DNA of 64,000 bases from FEN-987 sp964598845 (GTDB taxonomy: Archaea; Thermoproteota; Bathyarchaeia; 40CM-2-53-6), in contig CAZRDM010000009.1 of the NCBI GenBank assembly GCA_964598845.1, positions 1 through 64,000 of the forward strand, written 5' to 3'. Both the position numbers and the translations under genes were made by a program. A model generated the notes under the pieces. The model had not been told where the DNA came from. It saw only the letters and a list, made by a program, of their open reading frames with translations, and did not search any database. This document shows positions 34,999 through 43,212 of this stretch, piece by piece (the first letter of the stretch is position 1; each line of letters opens with the position of its first letter).

Positions 34999-35130
34999 TC
35001 ACGGGAGCGCACGTCGCTTACTCTCCCTCATTTCTTTAAGCAACTTTGGTGAGATGGGACGACAGGCACAGTGCTTCTGATGCTTCAGGTGCCACTGTAT
35101 TCTCTGTTCTATTGACGGATTCTTCGGCAT
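34999..35130 (-). CDS. Small conserved-looking archaeal protein
   Basis: From the ATG at 35128-35130 this gives 43 residues with a composition typical of a small basic protein (IEQRIQWHLKHQKHCACRPI). The pattern of histidines and two cysteines could bind zinc. I believe similar short proteins occur in other archaea, but cannot verify this here. It lies convergent with the beta-propeller gene. Confidence 0.4.
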   Translation of the reverse strand: MPKNPSIEQRIQWHLKHQKHCACRPISPKLLKEMRESKRRALP

Positions 35131-35238
35131 CGGGTTCTTTTGATGCCAAACTCTGTTGATAGGCATGGCTTGTGTTGCTGAAGGATCAGCCAATACATCT
35201 TCCCTCTTGGAATCGAATTTGGGAATGCTCCTCGTGAG

Positions 35239-35421
35239 CTATGCTTGGACTAGGCGTTTTTTGAGCTCTTTGTACCTGCGGATCTCCTTACCCGCAGCGT
35301 CTAGGTATTGCTCGCCCACAATTAGGGGAAAACGATTGAGCCTCATCGCTCTGTGCGAACAGAACTTCCCGGGCGGAAGCGCTTCAAGCGTTCTGAACGA
35401 GACTGACCCTGCCTCCCGCAC
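35239..35421 (-). CDS. Possible small hypothetical protein
   Basis: A 60-residue frame whose last 36 residues (MRLNRFPLIVGEQYLDAAGK onward) look protein-like and could start at an internal ATG. The first part is doubtful. No domain recognised. It follows the L12 gene on the same strand after about 240 non-coding bases. Confidence 0.35.
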   Translation of the reverse strand: MREAGSVSFRTLEALPPGKFCSHRAMRLNRFPLIVGEQYLDAAGKEIRRYKELKKRLVQA

Positions 35422-35659
35422 CAGGACTGATGCAAATCGTAAAGTCGCTTTCCCTCAGCATCGTTGGTGAACTTTGCACCACAACGACACACAGTGTACT
35501 CTTCAGACAAGTGCTTGAATACTCCTTAACCATCGAAAGAAATGTTGTGATTGCACCAATGATGAGAGAAGTAACTCTGGAATCGTTTGCTCAATGGGAG
35601 AGAGCTTCTTGCTCAACTGACGTAGAGCTAGAAATCTGGCTTAGAAAATGTGTTAGAAC

Positions 35660-35965
35660 TCAGCCGAAGAGTGCGCCGAGTCCTGCTAGAGCTTCTTCTT
35701 CCTTCTTCTTCTCTTCTTCAGGCTTCTTCTCTTCTTTCTTAGCCTCTGCTGAGGCGCCTGTCGCCGCTGCTGTAGCCGCAACTGGCATTGACTGGGCTGC
35801 CTTGAGTGCCTCGTCTATGTTGACCTCTGAGAGTGCTGCGACGAGAGCCTTGATTCTGGGTTCCTCGACCTTGACGCCTGCCGCTGTCAGAACCTTCTTG
35901 ACGCCTTCTTCAGTTACTTTTTCTCCTGCGGAGTGGAGGAGTAGCGCAGCGTAGACGTATTTCAT
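35660..35965 (-). CDS. rpl12: Large ribosomal subunit protein P1/L12 (archaeal)
   Basis: A 101-residue stalk protein. The N-terminal dimerisation domain is YVYAALLLHSAGEKVTEEGV, followed by an alanine-rich hinge, a run of Lys/Glu and the conserved C-terminal tail ALAGLGALFG that contacts translation factors. It is the last gene of the L1-L10-L12 run, 51 bases after L10. Length and sequence are normal for archaea. Confidence 0.95.
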   Translation of the reverse strand: MKYVYAALLLHSAGEKVTEEGVKKVLTAAGVKVEEPRIKALVAALSEVNIDEALKAAQSMPVAATAAATGASAEAKKEEKKPEEEKKKEEEALAGLGALFG

Positions 35966-36016
35966 TTTTCACACCGAAATGAATGGGCTTCCCCTGCTAA
36001 CCCGAAGTCCCCTTTT

Positions 36017-36943
36017 TCAACCTTTTCCTTCGGTTGAGGCTTCACTCGCCACCCGTTGTGGAGCCAATGCCTCTGGTTTCACAGCCGAAATCGCAGATGA
36101 TAACGCATTCATGTTTGCGTAGGCTTTCTGAATTACGAGTTGCGCTGTTTCTCCTGTGAGGAACGCCGCTTCTACACTCACCGAGAGTGCTTGCCGGTAC
36201 GCTTTCGCTATGATCCGTGGCATTGTCTGAGGCAGTATGATGTTGGCTTCGACGGCGAAACTGAGAGCTAACTTAGCAGTGGACGAGAAGTCGGCCTTCA
36301 TTTTATCCAGATCAAAGATCAGATCATTTGGACCGAGGAGGAACCCATTGTCGTAAGCTTGCGAGAGTGAAAGTCCAGCCTCCATCGGTTTCATTCCGAG
36401 CTTGGACAGGAGTGATGCAAGCTTTGTTGAGATGACGTCGCCCTTTCTTGCAACAATTGTGTCTCTTGCTACAAAGATGCTTCCCGCCTCAATGCGCGTC
36501 TGTACCTTGACCTCATTGAACTCACTGATTACGGGACCAGGTTGGAGTCCAGTATTCCCGGCGGGAATCACAATTTCGGTCGTGGAAATGTCGCCTCCCT
36601 TTGCTGGGACGCGAACCTTGTTCTTGTCGAGGAAAATGATGAGCTCATAGGGGTTGAGATGAGTGAAAATTAGGACCTTGGAGCCAGTTATTTCGCTAGC
36701 GAACTTCTCTATCTCAGGTTTAGAGTCTGCAGTCTTCTCCGCTACTTTGCGGAGAATAGTATTCTTTGCAACTATGAGTTCCGCCTTGCCTCTTAGTTTC
36801 TTACGAATCTCCTGAATTTGGGATGAGCGCACCTTCTGGAGGTCTGCAACCGCCACGACTGGATATTTCTGAAGGAGTTCGAATAGTCCAGTGAAAATCT
36901 CCCTCTTCCAAAGCGCGACCTGACGTGTGAGCATTACGATCAC
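36017..36943 (-). CDS. rpl10: Large ribosomal subunit protein P0/L10
   Basis: A 308-residue P0-type L10 that holds the P1 dimers on the ribosome. The rRNA-binding N-terminus (VAVADLQKVRSSQIQEIRKK) and the archaeal insertion domain (FIPAGNTGL-like IVIPAGNTGLQPGPVISEF) are present. The spine helices that bind L12 follow. The end lacks the GLGALF tail found in some archaeal L10. The start GTG overlaps the L1 stop by four bases (GTGA). Confidence 0.95.
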   Translation of the reverse strand: MIVMLTRQVALWKREIFTGLFELLQKYPVVAVADLQKVRSSQIQEIRKKLRGKAELIVAKNTILRKVAEKTADSKPEIEKFASEITGSKVLIFTHLNPYELIIFLDKNKVRVPAKGGDISTTEIVIPAGNTGLQPGPVISEFNEVKVQTRIEAGSIFVARDTIVARKGDVISTKLASLLSKLGMKPMEAGLSLSQAYDNGFLLGPNDLIFDLDKMKADFSSTAKLALSFAVEANIILPQTMPRIIAKAYRQALSVSVEAAFLTGETAQLVIQKAYANMNALSSAISAVKPEALAPQRVASEASTEGKG

Positions 36944-37608
36944 TTTGAGAGTCCAATCTTGACTGGTTTGCTCATGGTTGCCTTCAAGAGTATCTCGGCG
37001 ACATTCTTGAAGCCCCGTTCCAGTTTCTGTTCAATTCGGGAAACAACGGTCTGAATGTTCTCGATCAGTTTGTCATCAGGCATCTTCTCTGTCCCAATAC
37101 GGCACTGGAGGACGGGCTGTTCCCTTAGGCGCAGTCGGACCATCTTCCGATGTGAGGCAACAATCTGATCGATGGCTGCGTTAGGGGGCACGGGGGTCGG
37201 CATTTTTCCGCGAGGACCGAGGAATGAACCGAGTGCCCTGCCAACGACAGGCATCAGCGGTGCTTCTGCGATGAAGAAATCGTATTCCTGCGCCAGTTTT
37301 CGAGCCGCCTTCTTATCCCTACCAAGAGCCTCTATATCCTCCCGGCCTACGACCCTATCTGCACCGGCTGCTTTGGCTCTTGTCGCCAAATCTCCAGATG
37401 CTACTACGCAGACCTTAACCTCCCTCTCAATAGCATTGGGAAGCGGCAACGTTTCATTGATTCGATTCTCAGGCTTCTTGAGGTCGACCTCGCGAAGCCT
37501 TACGACCAGGTCTATTGATTGAGTGAACTTTCTCTTGGATAGATTCTTCCGTAACTCACCAAGTGCCTTGGCGACCTCGTCTTTGGCAAGTGGCAATGAG
37601 AAGCACAT
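36940..37608 (-). CDS. rpl1: Large ribosomal subunit protein L1
   Basis: A 222-residue ribosomal protein L1 that forms the mobile L1 stalk. Visible are QSIDLVVRLREVDLKKPENR, the GRALGSFLGPRGKMPTPVPP signature and a final VKIGLSK. It leads the L1-L10-L12 run. In many archaea it directly follows L11; here L11 is about 3.4 kb away on the other strand. L1 in archaea can regulate its own message, but no L1-binding mimic was sought in detail. Confidence 0.95.
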   Translation of the reverse strand: MCFSLPLAKDEVAKALGELRKNLSKRKFTQSIDLVVRLREVDLKKPENRINETLPLPNAIEREVKVCVVASGDLATRAKAAGADRVVGREDIEALGRDKKAARKLAQEYDFFIAEAPLMPVVGRALGSFLGPRGKMPTPVPPNAAIDQIVASHRKMVRLRLREQPVLQCRIGTEKMPDDKLIENIQTVVSRIEQKLERGFKNVAEILLKATMSKPVKIGLSK

Positions 37609-37731
37609 CTAGTCAAATTTCTGACGGGTGATTCCGTCTGCCTAATAAAAACATTTTCAGGCCCAACGAATGTCACTCCACCTTCACATTAATAGCAGAC
37701 ACCTTTGACATAAGTCGAGCCGTGAGTTTCC

Positions 37732-37944
37732 TTGTCCGAGCTGAAGAGATTCAAGATCACAGGCGAGATCATTAAGGGAAGGATACGGATTCCGTTTTCT
37801 GTCGAATTCAACGCACTAAGAGAGGAACATGCACTCCAACGACTTTACGCAGAGATGGGCAGTCGACACCGCGCGCGCAGACACGAGATCAAGATCTCCA
37901 AGGTGGAAGAAACAAAAGAGAAAACTGCTGAAGCCAAGGCGTAG
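37732..37944 (+). CDS. rplX: Large ribosomal subunit protein LX (L18a/L20e)
   Basis: A 70-residue archaeal LX protein from a TTG start: FKITGEIIKGRIRIPFSVEF, then QRLYAEMGSRHRARRHEIKI. It is the short archaeal relative of eukaryotic L18a. It opens the plus-strand operon with pfdA starting three bases after its stop. It is divergent from L1, with 123 bp between that must hold both promoters. Confidence 0.88.
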   Translation: MSELKRFKITGEIIKGRIRIPFSVEFNALREEHALQRLYAEMGSRHRARRHEIKISKVEETKEKTAEAKA

Positions 37945-37947
37945 GCA

Positions 37948-38400
37948 ATGTCGAGTTCCAAAGTCGGGGAAGAGGATATCATCAGACAACTTGCGACGGA
38001 GATACGGATCCTTGAGGGCTCCGCTGCGGTTCTGCAGTCCCGGCTAGACATCGTGAGGGCTACCATCAACGAGGTCACCCTAGCTCACAACACCTTAGAG
38101 GGACTTAGGAACCTCCACGAGGGTGAGTCTGCACTGGTTCCAGTAGGAGCTGGTTCCTACATCCGAATGACGATATCCGACTCCAAGAAGCTCGTTATGG
38201 GAGTCGGTGCAGGCGCAGCGATGGAGAAGGATGTCAACAGCTCAGTCGAGGAACTGAAGGCGAGGCTTCAGGATCTCGACAAGGCTCGAACCTCGATTCA
38301 GCAACAGCTTGACCAAACACTGACAAGATACCAACAGGACCGCGAGGCCCTCGAAGACCTCCTTAAGCGACGAGAGACGACAAATCGACCTGCCAGCTGA
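37948..38400 (+). CDS. pfdA: Prefoldin subunit alpha
   Basis: A 150-residue prefoldin alpha subunit, part of the hexameric chaperone that hands unfolded proteins to the thermosome. Two long coiled-coil helices (about 5-50 and 100-145) flank the beta hairpins with the typical ALVPVGAGSYIRMTI segment. It lies between LX and ftsY, its usual place in archaeal genomes. Confidence 0.92.
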   Translation: MSSSKVGEEDIIRQLATEIRILEGSAAVLQSRLDIVRATINEVTLAHNTLEGLRNLHEGESALVPVGAGSYIRMTISDSKKLVMGVGAGAAMEKDVNSSVEELKARLQDLDKARTSIQQQLDQTLTRYQQDREALEDLLKRRETTNRPAS

Positions 38401-38484
38401 GGACCCAAACGTCCCAGCTAATAAGTCCGGCACAGCCAAGATGCGCACACGGCTCCTGAATCCCGCTGCATCCGGTGAATACTT

Positions 38485-39390
38485 GTGTTTGACAAGCTGA
38501 GATCGGGTTTCAGTACCTTAGTCCTGAAACTTTCACAGAGAGAGCTTTCCGAGAAGGAAATCACCCAGATACTGGACGAGTTCTTACTCGTTCTTATCGA
38601 GAGCGATGTGGCCTACTCTATCGCCAAGAAGATCTGTGACGCTCTCCGTGAAAGGCTGAGGAGTGTAGAGGTTAAACGTTTCGCGGATTCCGTCGAACCG
38701 GCCAAGGCGGTGCTCAGGGACGCGTTGATAGCGCTACTTCATGGGAGTGGTGAGGAGCCCTTCTTCAAGGTTCTCAGCGAAAGGAAGAACGAACACAGAC
38801 CTGCCGTAGTATTGTTCGTCGGAGTCAACGGGACTGGCAAGACAAGTTCCATAGCAAAAGTTGGTCAGCTACTTCTGAGAAGAGACTACTCCGTAGTGAT
38901 CGCGGCTGCAGACACGTATAGGACAGGATCCATTGAGCAGATTGAGGAGCATGCTAGGCGAGTCGGCATTAAGAGTATCAAACATGCCTATGGAGCAGAC
39001 GCGGCGGCAGTTGCCTTCGACGCTGTAAACTACGCGAACGCGCATGGAATAAATGTCGTCTTGATTGACACAGCCGGGCGAATGCAGACAAATAAGAACC
39101 TCTTGGAAGAGATGAAGAAGATCGCACGTGTAGCGAAGCCAGATCTTACAGTCTTAGTTGTTGATGCCCTCACGGGAAACGATGCTGTGGAACAGGGGCG
39201 AACATTCTCCCAAGCGGTCAACATAAGTGGAGTAATCCTCACGAAACTGGATGCGGACGCGAAGGGTGGCAGCGCAATCTCGGTGGCAGCTGTCATCGAC
39301 AGACCAATCTTCTTCGCTACTATTGGACAGAAATACGGCGACCTCGTCTCATTTGAACCGATTGAGATTGTTGAGAAAATGATCGGCTAG
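38485..39390 (+). CDS. ftsY: Signal recognition particle receptor FtsY
   Basis: A 301-residue SRP GTPase that docks ribosome-SRP complexes at the membrane. The N domain (FDKLRSGFSTLVLKLSQREL) is followed by the G domain. Its motifs are G1 GVNGTGKTSSIAK, the insertion box region AADTYRTGSIEQIEEHARR, G3 LIDTAGRM, G4 TKLDADAKGG and the end IFFATIGQKYGDL. The long acidic N-terminal extension of many FtsY proteins is missing, as is common in archaea. The start is GTG. Confidence 0.95.
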   Translation: MFDKLRSGFSTLVLKLSQRELSEKEITQILDEFLLVLIESDVAYSIAKKICDALRERLRSVEVKRFADSVEPAKAVLRDALIALLHGSGEEPFFKVLSERKNEHRPAVVLFVGVNGTGKTSSIAKVGQLLLRRDYSVVIAAADTYRTGSIEQIEEHARRVGIKSIKHAYGADAAAVAFDAVNYANAHGINVVLIDTAGRMQTNKNLLEEMKKIARVAKPDLTVLVVDALTGNDAVEQGRTFSQAVNISGVILTKLDADAKGGSAISVAAVIDRPIFFATIGQKYGDLVSFEPIEIVEKMIG

Positions 39391-39401
39391 GATCCAATGC
39401 G

Positions 39402-40205
39402 ATGCCAGTCCTCATCGTTGCTTCTCGTCGCGATTTGGCGGCTCAGAATATTGCGCGAGAACTGATCCGTTCGAAGAACTTTAGAGCCGTTGGAAGTTCT
39501 GGCGATTTGCTGCGGGCAGGAGATATCTTTCTGAAGTATGTGGAGACTGATGGCGTGTTCACGGAGAAGCTTAACGTAGATTTCACATGTGACGCTGTTG
39601 TTTTCGCATCGAGACATAGAAGCGAAACCGCCGAGCCGGCACTGACTGTTCATTGGACGGGAAACACCACTTCACGGGCAGATTTTGGAGGAAAACCAAG
39701 GAGCCTTTCCTTGGCGGACCCTCCTAGATTGAGGGCTGCCTTCATAGCCCTGGAAGAAACGTGTGAAGTTTCGAAGCTGAATTATGTAGTGACGCTAGAG
39801 GCTACACATCACGGTCCAACTGAACTCGGCGTCCCAACACTTTTCGTAGAAATTGGGAGCACAGAGACTGAGTGGGGCGACCCGAGAGCAGCGGCCGCAG
39901 CAAGTGAGGCGGTCTGGAAGGCTGCTACTAGGCCTTTACAAGGCAGAATTGCTGTTGGTTTTGGTGGAGGACATTACTGCAGTAAACATATCGTAGCCTT
40001 GAAGGACGGAGGATATGCACTGGGCCACATACTCTCAAAGTATTTCTTTGAAGAATACGACGAAGAGATCGTAGAAATGGCCTTCAAACGGACGCTGGGA
40101 GACTGTAGAACTGCAATCATCGACTGGAAGGGAGTTCGCGGAGCTGAACGGGCAAAGCTCCTAGATACATTGAAGAAAATGAACATCGAAGTCATCCGAG
40201 TTTGA
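39402..40205 (+). CDS. dtdA: D-aminoacyl-tRNA deacylase, GEK1/DTD2 type
   Basis: A 267-residue protein of the archaeal and plant D-aminoacyl-tRNA deacylase family, which removes D-amino acids wrongly attached to tRNA. Diagnostic segments are FASRHRSETAEPALTVHWTG, TLEATHHGPTELGVPTLFVE and GSTETEWGDPRAA, followed by GFGGGHYC. It starts 11 bases after ftsY and is part of the same operon. Confidence 0.92.
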   Translation: MPVLIVASRRDLAAQNIARELIRSKNFRAVGSSGDLLRAGDIFLKYVETDGVFTEKLNVDFTCDAVVFASRHRSETAEPALTVHWTGNTTSRADFGGKPRSLSLADPPRLRAAFIALEETCEVSKLNYVVTLEATHHGPTELGVPTLFVEIGSTETEWGDPRAAAAASEAVWKAATRPLQGRIAVGFGGGHYCSKHIVALKDGGYALGHILSKYFFEEYDEEIVEMAFKRTLGDCRTAIIDWKGVRGAERAKLLDTLKKMNIEVIRV

Positions 40206-40290
40206 TTCAAAGGTTAAAATAGAGGCGTTTTCATTTCAACGGCCGACTATTCCAAAGACCCACTCAAAGTAACCCAGAAGGATTTGCAGA

Positions 40291-40494
40291 TTGAACACCC
40301 GCGAATTTCTCGACTCAACCAGACGCCTTCTTCATGTTACAACGAAGCCTTCGCGGGACGAGGTTACGTTGATGGTGAAGATCAGTTTCCTAGGCATCGC
40401 GATAGTCGGTTCGCTTGGGTTCATTATTCGCGTACTCTTCTTGTTCCTCAACCTGCTACCTCAAGCCTCAACAACAACTGGAGCCACACCCTAA
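40291..40494 (+). CDS. secE: Preprotein translocase subunit SecE/Sec61-gamma
   Basis: A 67-residue single-helix translocon subunit: EFLDSTRRLLHVTTKPSRDE followed by FLGIAIVGSLGFIIRVLFLF. The amphipathic helix and the membrane helix are typical. The start is TTG, and the stop TAA shares its last base with the NusG start codon. It is followed by nusG, the usual archaeal and bacterial order. Confidence 0.92.
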   Translation: MNTREFLDSTRRLLHVTTKPSRDEVTLMVKISFLGIAIVGSLGFIIRVLFLFLNLLPQASTTTGATP

Positions 40495-40988
40495 TGAGCA
40501 GTCAGGCAAAGATGCTGATCTACGCAGTCCGCACAACAAGTGGCCAAGAACGAACGGTCGTGGACCTCATAGCATCGAGGACTGCGTTAAAGAAACTCCC
40601 GATAGCAAGTCTTCTGGCAGCCGACATCGTTAAGGGATACATATTCGTGGAATCTGCGGGACCTCACTACGTCGACGACGTCATCGCTGGAGTTCGGCAT
40701 GCGAGAGCACGTACAAAAGGTATCATATCACCAGAAGCCATAGACCGGTTCATCGTCACTAAACCAGTCATAGAAGATCTTCGGGTTGGCGACTCCATCG
40801 AAGTGATAAGCGGACCCTTTAGAGGACTAAAAGCACGAATCACCAATGTCGATAAATTGAAGGAAGAAGTGACCATTGAACTCCTCGAGGAGGGCTTCGC
40901 AACACTCCCGATCACCGTCCACGCCGACTACGTGAAACTAGTAAGTAGAGGGGGGGCGACAGAAGTTGGGCGAGAAGAAGCAAGTTGA
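40494..40988 (+). CDS. spt5: Transcription elongation factor Spt5/NusG
   Basis: A 164-residue NusG-type factor from the ATG at 40494. The NGN domain (MLIYAVRTTSGQERTVVDLI) binds the RNA polymerase clamp. A KOW domain follows (DSIEVISGPFRGLKARITNV). The frame is open further upstream to 40284, but that region encodes SecE in another frame. It overlaps the L11 start by 23 bases. Confidence 0.93.
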   Translation: MSSQAKMLIYAVRTTSGQERTVVDLIASRTALKKLPIASLLAADIVKGYIFVESAGPHYVDDVIAGVRHARARTKGIISPEAIDRFIVTKPVIEDLRVGDSIEVISGPFRGLKARITNVDKLKEEVTIELLEEGFATLPITVHADYVKLVSRGGATEVGREEAS

Positions 40989-41457
40989 AGCCCTACTGAA
41001 CGGCGGCGAAGCAACTGCAGGCCCACCCCTAGGCCCCGCATTAGGACCTCTCGGCGTTAATGTCCTACAGATAGTGAATAGGATCAATGAGCTGACGAAA
41101 GATTATGCCGGAATGAAGGTTCCGGTTCGAATAATCGTTGACATCGAAACAAAGGAGTTCGAGGTTGAGATAGGGACTCCGACCACATCGGCGCTACTGG
41201 TCAAAGAGCTCGGCATACAGAAGGGCTCCGGTAACCCGAAAGCCGAGAAAGTCGGCAACCTCACTATGGAGCAAGTAGCCAAAATAGCCAAACTGAAAAT
41301 TCCCACCAGCTACGCAAAGGCCGCCAAAACGGCTGCAAAGGAAGTAATGGGAACCTGCATTAGTCTTGGTGTTATAATAGAAGGCAGAGATCCAAGAGAA
41401 GTGCAGAAGGAAGTCGACCAAGGCAAGTGGGATCACGTATTCGAGAAACTTGCATAA
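40966..41457 (+). CDS. rpl11: Large ribosomal subunit protein L11
   Basis: A 163-residue L11 from a TTG start that overlaps nusG. The proline-rich GGEATAGPPLGPALGPLGVN and a C-terminal rRNA-binding domain (KVGNLTMEQVAKIAKLK) are present. It binds the GTPase-associated region of 23S rRNA. It ends the plus-strand run, convergent with eIF6, and is thereby separated from L1-L10-L12. Confidence 0.95.
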   Translation: MGEKKQVEALLNGGEATAGPPLGPALGPLGVNVLQIVNRINELTKDYAGMKVPVRIIVDIETKEFEVEIGTPTTSALLVKELGIQKGSGNPKAEKVGNLTMEQVAKIAKLKIPTSYAKAAKTAAKEVMGTCISLGVIIEGRDPREVQKEVDQGKWDHVFEKLA

Positions 41458-41497
41458 TCACAACTCAAAGAATCCGGCGCAGAACCTTCTGCCTCGG

Positions 41498-42157
41498 TTA
41501 GACCCCGAGGGCACGGCTGATCTGCATTAGTTCCGCGCCGCGAGTTAACGGTCCGACTACCGCTCCCATCGAGTTTGCTAGTATGCCGGACCTTACGAAG
41601 TTCACGCCGCCATTGGTCGTGCTGAGTTCTACGGTGACGTGCAAGGCTGATTCGATGATTAACTGTTCCTCTTTGAGGGTGCTGGGACTCAGGATAGCTC
41701 CCTTGTTAGTGGCAATCCCGAGGGCACCCACGAAGGACAACATCCCGATTTTGCTTTGGACCGGTTTCACGCCGAGCTCCTTGATTGCGCATTCCATGAT
41801 TTCCCTTGGCGCATCGGGGTGAATAACAGCTCCGTAGTCATTTGCTAGGATTACGTTACCAAGAGCGGTCCAACGCGACTGAACTACCAAAGCGTTGGTG
41901 AACTCTTCGATTCTTTCCAGTTCGTAATCGCGAACGGTATGTGGAAGGAGTAAGGCGTTGGAGTTGCCGGTGACGAGAGCGCCGACCAGTGTTGATCCAC
42001 CTATGGTAGTTGTGCAGACGTTTGCATGAAGTGTCTCAGCGAGTTGACTTATCTTCCGACGAGTAAGCCCAGGTGGGACAACCAGTATTTTCTCGTTACA
42101 GAAGCAGTATACGCCGATATTCGGGCTACCGAAGACATCAGCTAAGATGACAGCCAA
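41498..42157 (-). CDS. eif6: Translation initiation factor aIF6
   Basis: A 219-residue anti-association factor that binds the large subunit. The five-fold repeat of the family is visible in segments such as SPNIGVYCFCNEKILVVPPG, GGSTLVGALVTGNSNALLLP, LANDYGAVIHPDAPREIME and RSGILANSMGAVVGPLTRG. It is the last gene of the S19e-PDCD5-L39e-L31e-eIF6 run, 56 bases after L31e. Confidence 0.95.
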   Translation of the reverse strand: MAVILADVFGSPNIGVYCFCNEKILVVPPGLTRRKISQLAETLHANVCTTTIGGSTLVGALVTGNSNALLLPHTVRDYELERIEEFTNALVVQSRWTALGNVILANDYGAVIHPDAPREIMECAIKELGVKPVQSKIGMLSFVGALGIATNKGAILSPSTLKEEQLIIESALHVTVELSTTNGGVNFVRSGILANSMGAVVGPLTRGAELMQISRALGV

Positions 42158-42213
42158 TCCCGAGTACCCATATTAGGGATAAAAATCAACTTCGATCCAA
42201 GTAGTCGATTGGC

Positions 42214-42684
42214 TCATGCTGCTCTTGCAGGGTAGATTATTACTTTGCCTTCCTTGTCTTTGACGGCGCGGATTTTGATCTTCCTCGGAGGCTTATTGAT
42301 TCCTCTTGCCCAGAGAACCTTGTTTATCTCATCACTGACTGAGACTTCTTCGGCCTTCATATGGCGTGATACAAACGCCCTAACATCTCTTACCGCTCTA
42401 GGCGCCCTCTTCCCCCGCGGTGTGATCACCCAAGTATGTCGAAGCGGAATAGTGTAAATCCTTTCTTCAACTACTTCTATCTCCTCTTCGGCTTCTCCTT
42501 CTTTCTCTTCGGCGGCGGGAACGGTTTCGGCGGTTTCTTCTACTTCTGTTTCCGTTGTTTCTTCGACCCGAGCTTCTTCCTCGGGAGTAACCTTTTCTTC
42601 GACAGCTTCGACGGCTTCGACGGGAGGCTCAACTTCCTCTTCCTTCGTTTCGGGAAGTTCTTCTTTCTCCTCAGTCTCACTCAT
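42214..42684 (-). CDS. rpl31e: Large ribosomal subunit protein L31e with long acidic N-terminal extension
   Basis: A 156-residue protein. The normal L31e fold (~85 residues) starts at ERIYTIPLRHTWVITPRGKR and ends VIIYPARAA. In front are about 72 residues made almost entirely of Glu, Thr, Val, Ala and Lys (for example ETTETEVEETAETVPAAEEK). An ATG just before the core was not seen, so the extension appears real. It recalls the acidic tails of stalk proteins. It lies 15 bases after L39e. Confidence 0.9.
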   Translation of the reverse strand: MSETEEKEELPETKEEEVEPPVEAVEAVEEKVTPEEEARVEETTETEVEETAETVPAAEEKEGEAEEEIEVVEERIYTIPLRHTWVITPRGKRAPRAVRDVRAFVSRHMKAEEVSVSDEINKVLWARGINKPPRKIKIRAVKDKEGKVIIYPARAA

Positions 42685-42699
42685 TCCATTGACCTCCTT

Positions 42700-42855
42700 C
42701 TAGGCTTTCAGTTTGGTTCTTCGCCAATGTCGCCTCTTCGGATGAGTTCTGGTGTGGCCTCGCGTTTTGGCTATGACCCATGTTGGAACAGCCCTCCTAG
42801 TTTTCAATGCCCTTCCAAGTCTACGCTTCCGGGCGGCAGGTTTGTTCCTTGACAT
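42700..42855 (-). CDS. rpl39e: Large ribosomal subunit protein L39e
   Basis: A 51-residue, strongly basic protein lining the exit tunnel: MSRNKPAARKRRLGRALKTR, then AVPTWVIAKTRGHTRTHPKR and a final HWRRTKLKA. Length and pattern are those of L39e. It begins three bases after the PDCD5 stop and is easily missed because of its size. Confidence 0.95.
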   Translation of the reverse strand: MSRNKPAARKRRLGRALKTRRAVPTWVIAKTRGHTRTHPKRRHWRRTKLKA

Positions 42856-42858
42856 GGC

Positions 42859-43212
42859 TCAGGCTCTCCTGATGTGAAATTCCTTTCTCCCTGATTGGAG
42901 CCGAGCTAACGCTTCCTTCAACTGGTCATCAGTAATCGGAACCCTCACCTTCCCAGTCTGGGCTAGTTGGAGAAGCTGGAGCTCGATCTGCTCGGCGAAT
43001 TCGGGTTTGACCATGCGAATATTCGTCAATCTCTGTCTAGCCTCCGGCGTGAGGATCACTTTGAGTGCAACTTGCTTTTGAGCCTCAAACTGTCTGCGAG
43101 CTTCAGCCTGCCTCTGTTCTTCAATCGCTGCGCGCTGGAGCTCAGCATATCTCCTTCGCCTTAGGGCGGCAAGCTCCTCTTCAGTATAGTCTCCCTCTTC
43201 CTCACCCATCAA
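42859..43212 (-). CDS. PDCD5-family DNA-binding protein
   Basis: A 117-residue relative of human PDCD5/TFAR19. A charged N-terminal helix (ELAALRRRRYAELQRAAIEE) precedes the compact three-helix core (VILTPEARQRLTNIRMVKPE, LQLLQLAQTGKVRVPITDDQ). Archaeal members bind DNA non-specifically; the exact role is unclear. The ATG overlaps the S19e stop by four bases. It sits in its usual place between S19e and L39e. Confidence 0.92.
   Translation of the reverse strand: MMGEEEGDYTEEELAALRRRRYAELQRAAIEEQRQAEARRQFEAQKQVALKVILTPEARQRLTNIRMVKPEFAEQIELQLLQLAQTGKVRVPITDDQLKEALARLQSGRKEFHIRRA

Noticed and set aside
35430..35954. 174-codon plus-strand frame opposite L12
   Set aside because: Shadow of the Lys/Glu/Ala-rich L12 gene; low-complexity serine and phenylalanine runs.
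40284..40493. N-terminal extension of NusG by about 70 residues
   Set aside because: This stretch encodes SecE in another frame, and NusG homologues begin at the ATG at 40494.
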